Positions 45,136 to 53,742 of a stretch of 64,000 bases of DNA are shown one piece after another. A program made the translations under genes and the position numbers. The first letter of the stretch is position 1, and each line of letters starts with the position of its first letter. Under the pieces are notes generated by a model. The model worked only from the letters and a program-made list of their open reading frames with translations, ran no database searches and had not been told where the DNA came from. The DNA is taken from NCBI GenBank assembly GCA_964412555.1, contig CAYPPG010000007.1:1-64000 (forward strand), given 5' to 3'. The DNA is from CAYPPG01 sp964412555 (GTDB lineage Bacteria; Hinthialibacterota; Hinthialibacteria; Hinthialibacterales; Hinthialibacteraceae).

Positions 45136-45783
45136 ATGGAAAGGCAACCCGAAAGTTTCGTTGATGAAAATACAGCGGCAAACGGTACCTTAAAAACAGA
45201 TGGGAATGTTCGGATAAATGGAATCCTGGAAGGGCAAGTCATATCCAAAGGACAAACGGTAATCGGGAAATCCGGCCGTATACGCGGGAAAGTCGAATCC
45301 AAACAAGCCATTATTGAAGGTTCGGTTCATGGCACGATAGAAGCGGGAGAGAAAATTATTATCTCCAATTCGAGTTCCGTGAAATCAAACGTCGTCGCGC
45401 CTCAATTGGTAGTGCAGGTCGGCGCTCGATTGCAAGGCTATTTTGTCATCACTCCCAATCAAACCGAACGGGAACAGTTAAAACAAAATTTGAATACCGA
45501 TTACACCAAACCGATCCCTCAAACGGTTCCGTATTCGGTTCGCTTGCCGGATGCCGGTCAAGTCAAAATCGTGGGAAGTTTCACCGATTGGGATGAAAAC
45601 AAAGCCATCCCCCTACAAAAAACAAACAACGGTTTATGGTCAGCCAAGTTGAATTTGAAGCCGGGACGATATGAATACTTACTCCTAATCGATGGCGATC
45701 CCCAGCCCGATCCCGACAATACCGAAAAAATCAAGAACAATTATGGTGGTGAAAACTCCATTCTGACGGTGATGGAAGAATAA
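45136..45783 (+). CDS. Bactofilin fused to a glycogen-binding-type domain
   Basis: The 215-residue product starts at ATG 45136 with AAGGGG upstream. Residues ~15-110 are a bactofilin (DUF583) beta-helix: GTLKTDGNVRINGILEGQV, then repeated turns with TVIGKSGRIRGKVES and VVQVGARLQGYF. Residues ~140-215 are an E-set domain like the AMPK beta glycogen-binding module or CBM48: VKIVGSFTDWDE, LWSAKLNLKPGRYEYLLLIDG and DPDNTEK. Bactofilins polymerise without nucleotides at the membrane. The fusion suggests a filament that carries a carbohydrate-binding-type face; whether it binds glycan is inference. Confidence 0.85.
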   Translation: MERQPESFVDENTAANGTLKTDGNVRINGILEGQVISKGQTVIGKSGRIRGKVESKQAIIEGSVHGTIEAGEKIIISNSSSVKSNVVAPQLVVQVGARLQGYFVITPNQTEREQLKQNLNTDYTKPIPQTVPYSVRLPDAGQVKIVGSFTDWDENKAIPLQKTNNGLWSAKLNLKPGRYEYLLLIDGDPQPDPDNTEKIKNNYGGENSILTVMEE

Positions 45784-45799
45784 ATTCAAAGGATACACG

Positions 45800-47053
45800 A
45801 TGGCACATCAAATCATTCTGTTTGAAGATGCAGGATTCATCAACCTTCACCCTTTGACTCTTAACCGCCCGGTATATGACTTACGTTGTGGGATTCGATT
45901 ACTCTGGGAGAAAGCGGCAAATTGTTACCCCTCGTCCGAACTCGCCTTTCACGTTCGAGACTATTTGGCGAAACTTGTCAAGCAACAAAAAGGCACAGAT
46001 AAAGTCAATGCCGGTTTCGGTGACCATGGTTTGCTTCTGAATGGGCGCGTCATTTGGGACAACCAATTGTCACAAGCCATCTCACCCGAAGGCGAAGATC
46101 AAGTATTTCACTGCGGAGACACCCTTGTGGCCGCGCGGCTTTCCGGTGAACATTTTGCCAAAGTCGATTGGAGCAATCCTCTATCTGTCGGACCGTTTCT
46201 CGGCCTCCCCGCCAAAGAGGTAGAAGCGACCGTCCTGCATTATCCATGGGATTTGATCCATTATAATCCGAAACAGATCGAAATCGACGCCAACGCTCTC
46301 GGCTGCAATGGCGCAAAAGACGGAAAAATCTATGATGGCGTGCATTTGCTGGCACCGGAACAGATTACTGTCGCCGAAGGAGCATCCATCAAGCCCGGCG
46401 CGGTCATCGATGCAGAAGAGGGACCGGTATTCATCGACAGCGGCGCGAAAATTCTTTCTCAAGCCGTCATTGAAGGTCCCTGCTATGTCGGTAAAAAAAG
46501 TACAGTGAAAATCGCGGCCAAGATTTATGAAGGCACCAGTATCGGGGAGGTCTGCAAAATCGGGGGGGAGGTGGAAGAAAGCATCATTCACTCTTACAGC
46601 AACAAGCAGCACGAAGGTTTTCTCGGCCACGCCTATCTCGGCATGTGGGTCAATCTTGGAGCCGACACCAATAACAGTGATTTGAAAAACGATTACGGAA
46701 TCGTGCGCTGCTTTATCAACGGTCAGCCGGTCTCCACCGGCAGTATGTTTGTCGGAAGCACGATCGGCGATCATACCAAGACTGGGATCAATTCGATGTT
46801 CAACACCGGCACCGTCGTTGGAACCTGCTGTAACATTTTCGGAGCCGGATTCCCTCCCAAATTCATTCCTTCTTTTTCTTGGGGGGGATCGGAGCGCATG
46901 GTTGAATACCGCTTCGAGAAATGCATACAGGTCGCCAAACGCGTCATGCAGCGCCGCGAAATGGAATTGACAAGAGTGGAAGAAGAAGTCTTTCGCACAA
47001 TTTATGAAAAGACCGCCGAAGCCCGTCGTGATTTCTTCGTCTTGCACCAATAA
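45800..47053 (+). CDS. Alternative GlmU-like sugar nucleotidyltransferase/acetyltransferase
   Basis: The 417-residue protein matches the alternative bacterial GlmU group. The N-terminal nucleotidyltransferase region carries the divergent motif LTLNRPVYDLRCGIRLLWEK, and the C-terminal half (about 190-370) is a left-handed beta-helix of hexapeptide repeats (ITVAEGASIKPGAVIDAE, AVIEGPCYVGKKSTVKIAAK, STIGDHTKTGINSMFNTG). It would supply UDP-GlcNAc or a related nucleotide sugar for the envelope. It starts 16 bases after the bactofilin fusion gene and is probably co-transcribed with it. Confidence 0.82.
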   Translation: MAHQIILFEDAGFINLHPLTLNRPVYDLRCGIRLLWEKAANCYPSSELAFHVRDYLAKLVKQQKGTDKVNAGFGDHGLLLNGRVIWDNQLSQAISPEGEDQVFHCGDTLVAARLSGEHFAKVDWSNPLSVGPFLGLPAKEVEATVLHYPWDLIHYNPKQIEIDANALGCNGAKDGKIYDGVHLLAPEQITVAEGASIKPGAVIDAEEGPVFIDSGAKILSQAVIEGPCYVGKKSTVKIAAKIYEGTSIGEVCKIGGEVEESIIHSYSNKQHEGFLGHAYLGMWVNLGADTNNSDLKNDYGIVRCFINGQPVSTGSMFVGSTIGDHTKTGINSMFNTGTVVGTCCNIFGAGFPPKFIPSFSWGGSERMVEYRFEKCIQVAKRVMQRREMELTRVEEEVFRTIYEKTAEARRDFFVLHQ

Positions 47054-47248
47054 TTCTTACCTACGCCCCCACTCAACAAAAAATCATAGTCAAGTTATGA
47101 TATACAAATCATCAAAGCAAATGCAGAAGTTAAGTAAAATCAGTATCATGATTAATCTTGACCGAAAGTGCCGACGGAAATCCGTATTGATGAAGCGGAT
47201 TCACCACTCATTTCAATCGGAATTGATTCAAAAAATTTGACATTCATA

Positions 47249-47917
47249 ATGGGAAAGAACCGAACCTTCTCGATATTGACATCCATCAAACGTTTCTGGG
47301 GACGGCTAGTATTCCGTTATGCCGGACGGAATTTATGCTCTCACAATCCGGTTCTTGTACGCCGTTTTTACAATGTGATTGGGAAAATGTATGACTGGTT
47401 ATATACCGAACACATCGAAGGATATCAAAAAGCGGCGACAGAATTAGTGAATTCATACATTCAACCGAATGATCGTATACTGGACATTGGATGCGGCACA
47501 GGAATATTGACTGAATTGGCAGCCTCCAAATCAGCCTTGATTGTTGGGGTTGATTTGTCGTTTAAAATGATCAAACAAGCGCGGACGAAATGTTCTCCTT
47601 TCGCGCATGTGCATTTCATCGTTGGGGATTGCTGCTTATTACCAATTCAAACCGAATTCGACAAAATCATCTCCAGTTTCATGATGGTCACATTATCGGA
47701 AGAAGGGAAAAGAGAAATTCTCAAGGAAATCTATCCCCTTCTGCATAAAGATGGAGAAGCAATATTTCTCACTTCACATGAACAGATATCTCATCAATGG
47801 CTTTCCGGAAAAGAATGGAAAGATTTATCTAACAGTGCAGGTTTTCAACATATTGAGATCGAGAATCTTTATGAATTTTTCCGAATCGTGCGCATACGAA
47901 AGAAAGCAAGCCACTAA
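47249..47917 (+). CDS. Class I SAM-dependent methyltransferase
   Basis: The 222-residue product has motif I ILDIGCGTGILTEL, motif II VGVDLSFKMIKQAR, the acidic motif VGDCCLLP and the later strand KIISSFMMVTLS. These fit the UbiE/MenG-like or Methyltransf_11/25 fold. The substrate cannot be told. I take ATG 47249 as the start; there is no strong ribosome site, and an in-frame ATG at 47168 would add 27 residues with no match. A basic N-terminal region (residues 1-45) suggests membrane or nucleic acid proximity. Confidence 0.82.
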   Translation: MGKNRTFSILTSIKRFWGRLVFRYAGRNLCSHNPVLVRRFYNVIGKMYDWLYTEHIEGYQKAATELVNSYIQPNDRILDIGCGTGILTELAASKSALIVGVDLSFKMIKQARTKCSPFAHVHFIVGDCCLLPIQTEFDKIISSFMMVTLSEEGKREILKEIYPLLHKDGEAIFLTSHEQISHQWLSGKEWKDLSNSAGFQHIEIENLYEFFRIVRIRKKASH

Positions 47918-48045
47918 AAATCATGAAGTTGTTGCTTCCACTATCCTTAAACCGTAGATAGAGTAAAGTCGGTATGGTAAAATACTCCGGATGATAGATC
48001 ATCAGAACTGACTTGAGATTTGATACCGTAAGGGGTTGAGTTATT

Positions 48046-49125
48046 ATGAATCGATTTGTATCCTATCCGCTTCTTTTCAGTTTGTTGTGTTTATTCTTTT
48101 CTTGTACAACAACCCATGAAGGCCGGATTTCAGATGTGTATACAATGGACGGCGTTATGCATACGACCGACTCGGAAGAAACCTTATACGCCGTCGCCAA
48201 AACGTACGAAGTTTCTCCGCAGCTTTTGATCCGGGTGAATGGGATCAAGGATCCGCAAAAAATTCTCCCAGCCGGTACTCGTTTATTCGTTCCCGGAGCA
48301 GAAGGATTAATGGCAGTCGATGTTGAAAAAAAGGAAGAGGTCAAACCCGACGGACTTTGGCATACCGTAGAACCGGGGCAAACGCTTTTTGCCATTGCCA
48401 AAGCATATGAGATCCCCAGCCGGAAAATCGAGGAAGCCAACAATCTCAAGCACGCCGATGATCTTTTTGCATGGCAAAAAATCTGGATTCCGGAAGCCAA
48501 AGAAGTAAAAGATATAGAAACGAAGCAAGTAACATTGATTACGGAATCTGCGATACAATCGCTTCCCAAGGAAGACAAACGGGTGGAAGAAAAAGTCGTC
48601 CCCCCTCCACCCAAACCCAAACCGACTCCGAAAAAGGGGAAAAAACCTACCCCAACAGAAGAGGTGGAATTTCCGCGAGCGGTAACGCAAATCGGGGAGT
48701 TGAAATATCAGTGGCCGCTGAAGGATTCATTTCGGGTTCTGCGTCCTTTTAACCAATCCATCAATGATTTGGATTTCAATCCCGGGATCGATCTGGGAGC
48801 CGAAATCGGTACGCCGGTTTATGCGGCCGCGGACGGGGAAGTCGTACTGGTAGCGGGAGTCAGTGACTTGAAATTGGGAAGCAGTTTTGGCAATTATATC
48901 ATTTTGTATCATGGAGAACACAAGAGCAAAGGGCTTCGCACCATTTATGCTTACAACAGTGAAAATCTGGTGGAATTGGGACAAACAGTCAAACGGGGGG
49001 AACAGATAGCCACTGTTGGAAATACCGGCCGTCCCCCTGTGCAGGAAGAAGGGATTCTGCATTTTGAAGTTCGCGAACTCGATAAAGCAGTCGATCCGAC
49101 AAAACTGCTGCCTCCATTGAAATGA
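48046..49125 (+). CDS. LysM and degenerate M23 lipoprotein, NlpD-like
   Basis: A 359-residue lipoprotein (signal ending FFSC, Cys20). Two LysM domains lie at about 35-85 and 104-150 (SEETLYAVAKTYEVSPQLLI and PGQTLFAIAKAYEIPSRKI). A Pro/Lys-rich linker leads to an M23 fold at ~225-355. The zinc-binding residues are partly lost: the usual HxGxD reads NPGID, YAH reads YAY, and HxH reads ILH. NlpD and EnvC have similar losses and activate amidases at the division site, so an activator role is likely. No FtsEX or amidase gene is adjacent. Confidence 0.85.
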   Translation: MNRFVSYPLLFSLLCLFFSCTTTHEGRISDVYTMDGVMHTTDSEETLYAVAKTYEVSPQLLIRVNGIKDPQKILPAGTRLFVPGAEGLMAVDVEKKEEVKPDGLWHTVEPGQTLFAIAKAYEIPSRKIEEANNLKHADDLFAWQKIWIPEAKEVKDIETKQVTLITESAIQSLPKEDKRVEEKVVPPPPKPKPTPKKGKKPTPTEEVEFPRAVTQIGELKYQWPLKDSFRVLRPFNQSINDLDFNPGIDLGAEIGTPVYAAADGEVVLVAGVSDLKLGSSFGNYIILYHGEHKSKGLRTIYAYNSENLVELGQTVKRGEQIATVGNTGRPPVQEEGILHFEVRELDKAVDPTKLLPPLK

Positions 49126-49224
49126 AATCATTTTTCACTATGATAGAATGGTTTGAAAAGAATGACAGTTGTCTTGTTAAATTTACATCCGATGGAACTA
49201 ATTGCATTGAAAAGGTGAAAACAG

Positions 49225-49605
49225 ATGGTTCACGAGAGACGAGTTTTTGACCGGGAAGTTGTCAACATACCATTCATTTACACTCTTGAACCGGGGGATA
49301 GTTTTCAAGAGGGAGAATGGAAAGAGGCCGTAACCGTCGATATCGGTCCGGTGTTGGTAGGGGGGCTTGCTTTTTATACGGACGAAGAAATCGAGATTGG
49401 GAGTTCGATTCGTCTAGCCCTTTTCATGGATTTGGAATTGAAAAAAATGTGGGAAAACGATCGGGATGGTATCCCTCCTATATATGATGGAAAAGTCTGT
49501 CGTGTCACATCCGACGAAAAAGGAAAAAAAGTGGCTGTCGTATTTCGCGGATTGGAGAGAGAAGAGGAGGAAGAAGAAAGCAGTGAGGAGATTACCCCTG
49601 CTTGA
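49225..49605 (+). CDS. PilZ-like protein with altered second motif
   Basis: The 126-residue product has RVFDR (the RxxxR arm of PilZ domains) near its N-terminus, then a beta-barrel-like pattern with VDIGPVLVGGLAFYTDEEI and VAVVFRGLE. The second PilZ motif, normally D/NxSxxG, is replaced by DIGPVLVGG with extra residues, so cyclic di-GMP binding is uncertain. The C-terminus is a poly-Glu tail. The window also encodes an HD-GYP protein, so cyclic di-GMP is probably used by the cell. AAAAGG precedes the ATG. Confidence 0.6.
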   Translation: MVHERRVFDREVVNIPFIYTLEPGDSFQEGEWKEAVTVDIGPVLVGGLAFYTDEEIEIGSSIRLALFMDLELKKMWENDRDGIPPIYDGKVCRVTSDEKGKKVAVVFRGLEREEEEEESSEEITPA

Positions 49606-49842
49606 GCGCCACTTTTCAGACTAACTTTCATATTCAATCCTTTCATCAAATAAATGAAAAAACAAAAAGGAAAATATTTATTCATTCGAACAACCACTTC
49701 CTTGCCAGGATAGTTTACCTATCCGCCGATCAATCTATTGACATCCCAAACATTTTCATGCAAGGTATTTAAAATTTTTTTCTGTTCATTATCAGCATGT
49801 ATCTGGAGAAACTTCGGTTTATAAAAGGGAGGCGAATCGTCT

Positions 49843-50649
49843 ATGAGAATTATCATTCTTGAAGATTATGAAGATTTGAGCAAATGGACTGCGTATTATG
49901 TTGCCCAAAAAATCCGCGATTTTCAACCGACTGCGGATCGTCCATTCATTTTGGGATTGCCTACCGGTTCTTCGCCAGAAGGAACGTATCAGCATCTGGT
50001 GTATTTGCATAATGAAGGAAAGGTATCGTTTGAAAATGTAATTACGTTCAATATGGATGAATATGTTGGATTACCGGAGGATCATCCGCAAAGTTATCAT
50101 TATTTCATGTGGTATCATCTCTTCAGCCATATCGACATCAAGCCGGAAAATATCAATATTCTCAACGGAAATGCACCGGATTTGGAAAAAGAGTGCAAAG
50201 ATTTCGAAGAAAAGATTAAGCAAGTCGGCGGAATTCATCTCTTTTTGGGAGGAATCGGACCGGACGGTCATATCGCGTTCAATGAACCGGGATCCTCGTT
50301 GACTTCCCGTACCCGTATCAAGACATTGACTTATGATACGCGGGTGGCAAATTCGCGATTTTTCGATAATAATTTCAACAAAGTTCCCAAATTGGCGTTG
50401 ACTGTGGGGGTGGGAACAGTAATGGACGCCAAAGAAGTATTGATCATCATCAATGGAATCCATAAAGCGAGAGCATTGCAAAAAGTAGTGGAAGAAGGCG
50501 TCAATCATATGTGGACGGTTTCCACGCTGCAGTTGCATCAGCGGGGGATTATTGTTTGTGACGATGATGCCACCATGGAGTTGAAAGTGGGAACCGTAAA
50601 ATATTTTAAAGATATCGAGAAAGAGAATTTGGAAGCCCCGGAATTGTAA
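49843..50649 (+). CDS. nagB: Glucosamine-6-phosphate deaminase
   Basis: NagB converts glucosamine-6-phosphate to fructose-6-phosphate and ammonia. The 268-residue product has the phosphate loop GLPTGSSPEGTY, the catalytic segment TFNMDEYVGLP and the active-site GIGPDGHIAFNEPGSS, with VGTVMDAKEVLIIINGIHKA later. Length and motifs are typical. AAAGGGAGG precedes the ATG. It shares the amino-sugar theme with the GlmU-like enzyme 3 kb upstream. Confidence 0.95.
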   Translation: MRIIILEDYEDLSKWTAYYVAQKIRDFQPTADRPFILGLPTGSSPEGTYQHLVYLHNEGKVSFENVITFNMDEYVGLPEDHPQSYHYFMWYHLFSHIDIKPENINILNGNAPDLEKECKDFEEKIKQVGGIHLFLGGIGPDGHIAFNEPGSSLTSRTRIKTLTYDTRVANSRFFDNNFNKVPKLALTVGVGTVMDAKEVLIIINGIHKARALQKVVEEGVNHMWTVSTLQLHQRGIIVCDDDATMELKVGTVKYFKDIEKENLEAPEL

Positions 50650-50665
50650 GCGCGCCGTTTGCCGT

Positions 50666-51439
50666 TCACGAATGATGAAATAGTTCAATCAGGGCTTTAT
50701 GAATTTTTCCGTTGGACGCCAGCATATTGGTCATGGTTAGTGATGGAGGGTTGCCGAATACATCCGTCACTGTGCCACCGGCTTCTTGAATGATTGGGAT
50801 GAGGGGGGCTACATCCCAGATATGCATGATGGCATCGATGGAGGCTTCGACGCGTCCATTGGCAACCAAATAATAGCCATAGCAGTCTCCCCATGTGCGT
50901 TGCATTCCGGTTCCTCTGATAATATTCAGTAAAGCCGTTTCTCCTTGATGTTGCAGAATATCGCGAAACGAACTGGAGACGATCATCGCCTGAGCGGGGG
51001 AATCAATGCCAGACACCCGGCAGGGATCGTTGTTGCAGGAACAGCCATTTCCTTTCAAGGCAGATATCGTTTCTTCGTAAGCAGGAAAGCGAATGACTCC
51101 GATTTTGCTTTCGCCGTCTTTTTCCAAAGCAATCATCGTTCCATACATGTAAATTCCGCGAATAAATGATTTGGTTCCATCGATAGGATCAAGGATCCAT
51201 CGAAAACCGGTTGTTCCCGGTTTTTCGCCGAATTCTTCCCCGAGGATCGCATCATCAGGGAATCGTTTCTCGATTTCCTTCCGGATAAATTCCTCCGCGG
51301 AGCGATCGGCGATGGTGACGGGGGAATCGTCCTCTTTGGAATCAATTTGCAGATTCGTACGGAAATATTTCAGAGTGATGTAACCGGCTTGTTCAGCCAG
51401 TTGTACAGCGAAATCGAGGAGTTCTTTCATAGGATTCAA
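50666..51439 (-). CDS. Inositol-monophosphatase family phosphatase, HisN-like
   Basis: The 257-residue product has the metal-binding motifs GEEFGEK and WILDPIDGTKSFIRG and the later IWDVAPLIPIIQEAGG. The GTKSFIRG form after the DPID aspartates is typical of the histidinol-phosphatase (HisN) branch rather than inositol or 3'-nucleotide phosphatases. A histidine biosynthesis role is therefore the best guess; other His genes are absent here. It converges with nagB. Confidence 0.85.
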   Translation of the reverse strand: MNPMKELLDFAVQLAEQAGYITLKYFRTNLQIDSKEDDSPVTIADRSAEEFIRKEIEKRFPDDAILGEEFGEKPGTTGFRWILDPIDGTKSFIRGIYMYGTMIALEKDGESKIGVIRFPAYEETISALKGNGCSCNNDPCRVSGIDSPAQAMIVSSSFRDILQHQGETALLNIIRGTGMQRTWGDCYGYYLVANGRVEASIDAIMHIWDVAPLIPIIQEAGGTVTDVFGNPPSLTMTNMLASNGKIHKALIELFHHS

Positions 51440-51619
51440 TCCCTTTGCTTTAATATAGAAGGTTTATCCGAGTGTCTTCATAAAGTAACGTGGAACGATT
51501 GCTATGTGAAGTGTACATCATATTTTTAATAAGATAAAAATTTCTTGAGTAAACGCACCTATAGCCTTCTGTTTTTGCAAGATTTGCTCATCTGTTTTTC
51601 TTCTTTCGCCCTTACAGCG

Positions 51620-51647
51620 CTAGTAGCTAGTAGCTAGTAGCTAGTAG
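51620..51647. repeat. 7-bp tandem repeat (CTAGTAG)4
   Basis: Four exact copies of CTAGTAG in a row, followed by one more partial unit (TAG). It is in non-coding sequence and could vary in copy number. Confidence 0.9.
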
Positions 51648-51673
51648 TAGCACTAATACCCTATTTGTAGTTT

Positions 51674-51717
51674 CCCAGGGCGTTGCCCATGGGCTGTCTT
51701 CTTTTACCCCGTTTGGG
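51674..51717 (-). repeat. Structured intergenic repeat, copy 2 (reverse orientation)
   Basis: On the minus strand this reads CCCAAACGGGGTAAAAGAAG and then an AGCCCATGGGCAACGCCCTGG core, which matches the 6761-6804 copy in length and in both inverted repeats (CCC-N-GGG and GGGCA-CGCCC). About three quarters of the bases agree by eye. The third hairpin of copy 1 is not clear here. Confidence 0.6.
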
Positions 51718-51771
51718 ATGTGGTACCCGAGGTGTTTTTCAGCCCTTTACCCATTTGGAGATTAATGTCTG

Positions 51772-52089
51772 AAGATTTACTTTTTCACGCTCTCTTTGGG
51801 ATTTGGTTTCCTCGGGATTTTTTTCAATCCGCTTTTTGGGGCTTTGTTTTTTTCTGCCATCCTTTCTTTTATATTTTTTAGTTGGGCGCCCAACGGAGGG
51901 CGGCGACTACTGTTTGAAACCTGTGGTGCCAATCGGATACACACGCGGTACCACTGCGGTTTTCCATTCGGATACCTTAACACCAACGGAGAAACCGGAT
52001 TTGGCATCGCAGGATGGGTCGTTTTGGGGAACGACTCCGGAGATCATCGTGATGCACTCGTTTTTTTTAGGCTGAAGGTGGAAGGCTGA
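51772..52089 (+). other. Possible short membrane-protein frame
   Basis: The frame reads IYFFTLSLGFGFLGIFFNPL and then GALFFSAILSFIFFSW, which would give two membrane segments followed by a soluble tail. No ATG lies at the right place; a CTG at 51770 behind GGAG is the only start with a ribosome site. The composition looks protein-like in the first half only, so this may be the remains of a gene. Confidence 0.3.
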
Positions 52090-52484
52090 AGAGGTGGAGG
52101 GATAATCAGGGCAGATAAAACTTGCCCTGGCTACCCGATGTCTTGACGCAAGGACAGATGGAACTTGCCTTTGTTATTCTTTTCGCACCTCAGGATATTT
52201 TCCACGAAGAGCCTTTGGAAATCCCTTTTTTTCGCTGAACCGGGGCGGGGGATTTCCAGGAGTAGTCTTGGTTCGGATGTAACGGTTCTCGGCCGAGAAA
52301 AATGTCACGTCCCTCTACTATATAGGAAGAGTTCCTCATTATTCGGGCATTAATTCCGGAAGTACAAAGTTTCTTGGATTGTAAGTCTTTATGAATAAGC
52401 TAGTTAGAAGTAGATTCCCTACTTTTTGTTAGAATATTTTTTGCGGTTGTCAGCGGGATCCAGATTTTACCAGTAAAACCGGTA

Positions 52485-53126
52485 ATGTTTTTATTTTTAC
52501 CCAGTGAATCCGCTTCCGGTCACTACAATGACCGCCAGTTTCAATTTGAGTTCGAACTGATCAAGATGTGGGAGGAAGACGGGAGCACCGTATTGAATAC
52601 GGATGATTATTATCTTTATCCTTTTATTCCGTTGATGAAAGCAGATGAAAAGATTGTTCTGGAAGCGGAGAAAAAGTTGTATAATAGTGATTTACAACGG
52701 AAAGAGAAATCCGACTTGGTGACCGCCATGGTCATCTTTGCCGGATTAAAAGATCAAGGAATGAGCCAGCAACTCATTCGACGCAGGAGAGATATCGTGA
52801 TTGAATCCTATGCTTATGATATTCTAAGAGAAATGGCGATGGAAGAAGCAGTGAAAGTAGTAGGAGAAGAATATAAAAAGAAAGGGCTTAAAGAAGGCCT
52901 TTTGGAAGGGCGTATGGAAGGGCGTATGGAAGGGCGTATGGAAGGGCGTATGGAGGGGTTTCAAGAAGCAATTAAATTAGGATTGGAATTGAAATTCGGA
53001 GATGAAGGAGTGGCACTCATTCCGCGTGTGCAAGCCATTGAGTCAGTAGAGAAACTGGAAGAACTCTTATCCGTTTTGCGTTCCACACATTCACTCAGCC
53101 AAGTGGAATCCGTTTTTGAATCCTGA
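52485..53126 (+). pseudogene. Rpn-family (PD-(D/E)XK) gene, C-terminal part
   Basis: The 213-residue frame matches only the end of Rpn/transposase-like nuclease proteins: FQFEFELIKMWEEDGST, YYLYPFIPLMKADE, then a helical region with EGRMEG repeats and a C-terminal LSVL tail. The usual N-terminal ~100 residues with the PD-(D/E)XK nuclease core are absent. In-frame sequence upstream to a stop at 52401 reads like a remnant (RIFFAVVSGIQILPVKPV). Four exact 12-base units encode the EGRM repeats. It is probably non-functional. A second damaged copy lies at 56947-57494 on the other strand. Confidence 0.65.
52905..52952 (+). repeat. 12-bp tandem repeat, four copies
   Basis: GAAGGGCGTATG repeats four times in frame and encodes EGRM x4 in the Rpn-family fragment. 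The copies are identical. Confidence 0.95.
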
Positions 53127-53220
53127 TATCCTTCCATTGAAATAAATTTGTTGCATACTTTACCTTCTTAGTAATTTCTGGTATTCAATTCATTTGTATG
53201 ATTAAGCCAACATAAAAAAT

Positions 53221-53236
53221 ATAGACTCTAGTCTAT
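53221..53236. promoter_or_regulatory. BlaI-type operator 1
   Basis: ATAGAC-TCTA-GTCTAT has perfect 6-bp arms. It lies upstream of the -35 box of the repressor gene. Its centre is 31 bp from that of operator 2, about three helical turns, so both sites face the same side of the DNA. Confidence 0.75.
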
Positions 53237-53243
53237 TTTTAAG

Positions 53244-53272
53244 TTGACAATATAGACGCTTGTCTATATACT
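53244..53272 (+). promoter_or_regulatory. Sigma70-type promoter of the blaI-like/M56-WD40 operon
   Basis: TTGACA at 53244-53249 and TATACT at 53267-53272 are separated by 17 bp. Operator 2 occupies the entire spacer, so bound repressor would block polymerase. Confidence 0.8.
53250..53269. promoter_or_regulatory. BlaI-type operator 2
   Basis: ATATAGAC-GCTT-GTCTATAT has perfect 8-bp arms and shares the GAC-N4-GTC core with operator 1. It sits between the -35 and -10 boxes. Confidence 0.8.
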
Positions 53273-53329
53273 CCTTTTTGTAGATGCATCACACTAATCA
53301 ATAAAGATCATTGAACCAGGAGTTCTTTC

Positions 53330-53737
53330 ATGAAACAGACCTCTGATTCCGTATTGCATGAATTGCCGGATGCGGAAATGGAAGTGATGGCATGTTTGTG
53401 GAAATTCGGGAAAGCGACGGCGCGGGAGATCAACGAAGCAATGGGGGAGTATCGGCCAATGGCGCATGGGTCGACGGTGACGCTGCTCAATCGGCTCGAA
53501 GCGAAGGGATTGGTCAAGAAAGAAAAGGGGGATCAGGGAAAGGCGTTCGTGTATCGGTCGACACGGAAGCCTTCGCCTACCTATCGGCATGTGGTGGGTA
53601 AGGTATTGCAGCGAATTTTCGGGGGGGACAGCCTGGCGCTGGTTTCTTCACTGTTCAAGACCAAACCCCCGACGGAAGAGGAATTGAACGATTTGCAGCG
53701 CCTGTTGGATGAATTGAAGCGGAAAGCGAAGGAGTGA
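53330..53737 (+). CDS. BlaI/MecI/CopY-family repressor
   Basis: The 135-residue product has the winged-helix DNA-binding domain of BlaI (ELPDAEMEVMACLWKFGKAT, then GSTVTLLNRLEAKGLVKKEK) and a C-terminal dimerisation helix region ending ELNDLQRLLDELKRKAKE. The family binds operators as a dimer and is cleaved or released when a partner M56 peptidase is activated. Two matching operators lie in its own promoter. AGGAG precedes the ATG. The M56 partner gene follows directly. Confidence 0.9.
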   Translation: MKQTSDSVLHELPDAEMEVMACLWKFGKATAREINEAMGEYRPMAHGSTVTLLNRLEAKGLVKKEKGDQGKAFVYRSTRKPSPTYRHVVGKVLQRIFGGDSLALVSSLFKTKPPTEEELNDLQRLLDELKRKAKE

Positions 53738-53742
53738 GAACG

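Larger units (their letters stand above)
51440..52484. other. Long gene-poor, decayed stretch
   Basis: About 1 kb without a convincing full-length gene. It holds a 7-bp microsatellite (51620-51647), a reverse copy of a structured repeat (51674-51717), a short membrane-protein-like frame (51772-52089), a hairpin CAGGGCA-N9-TGCCCTG near 52108, and short runs of no recognisable content. The pattern suggests relics of mobile or lost genes. Confidence 0.5.

Noticed and set aside
46181..47050. Open frame of 289 codons on the minus strand
   Set aside because: It lies entirely over the GlmU-like gene, and its residues show no recognisable pattern.
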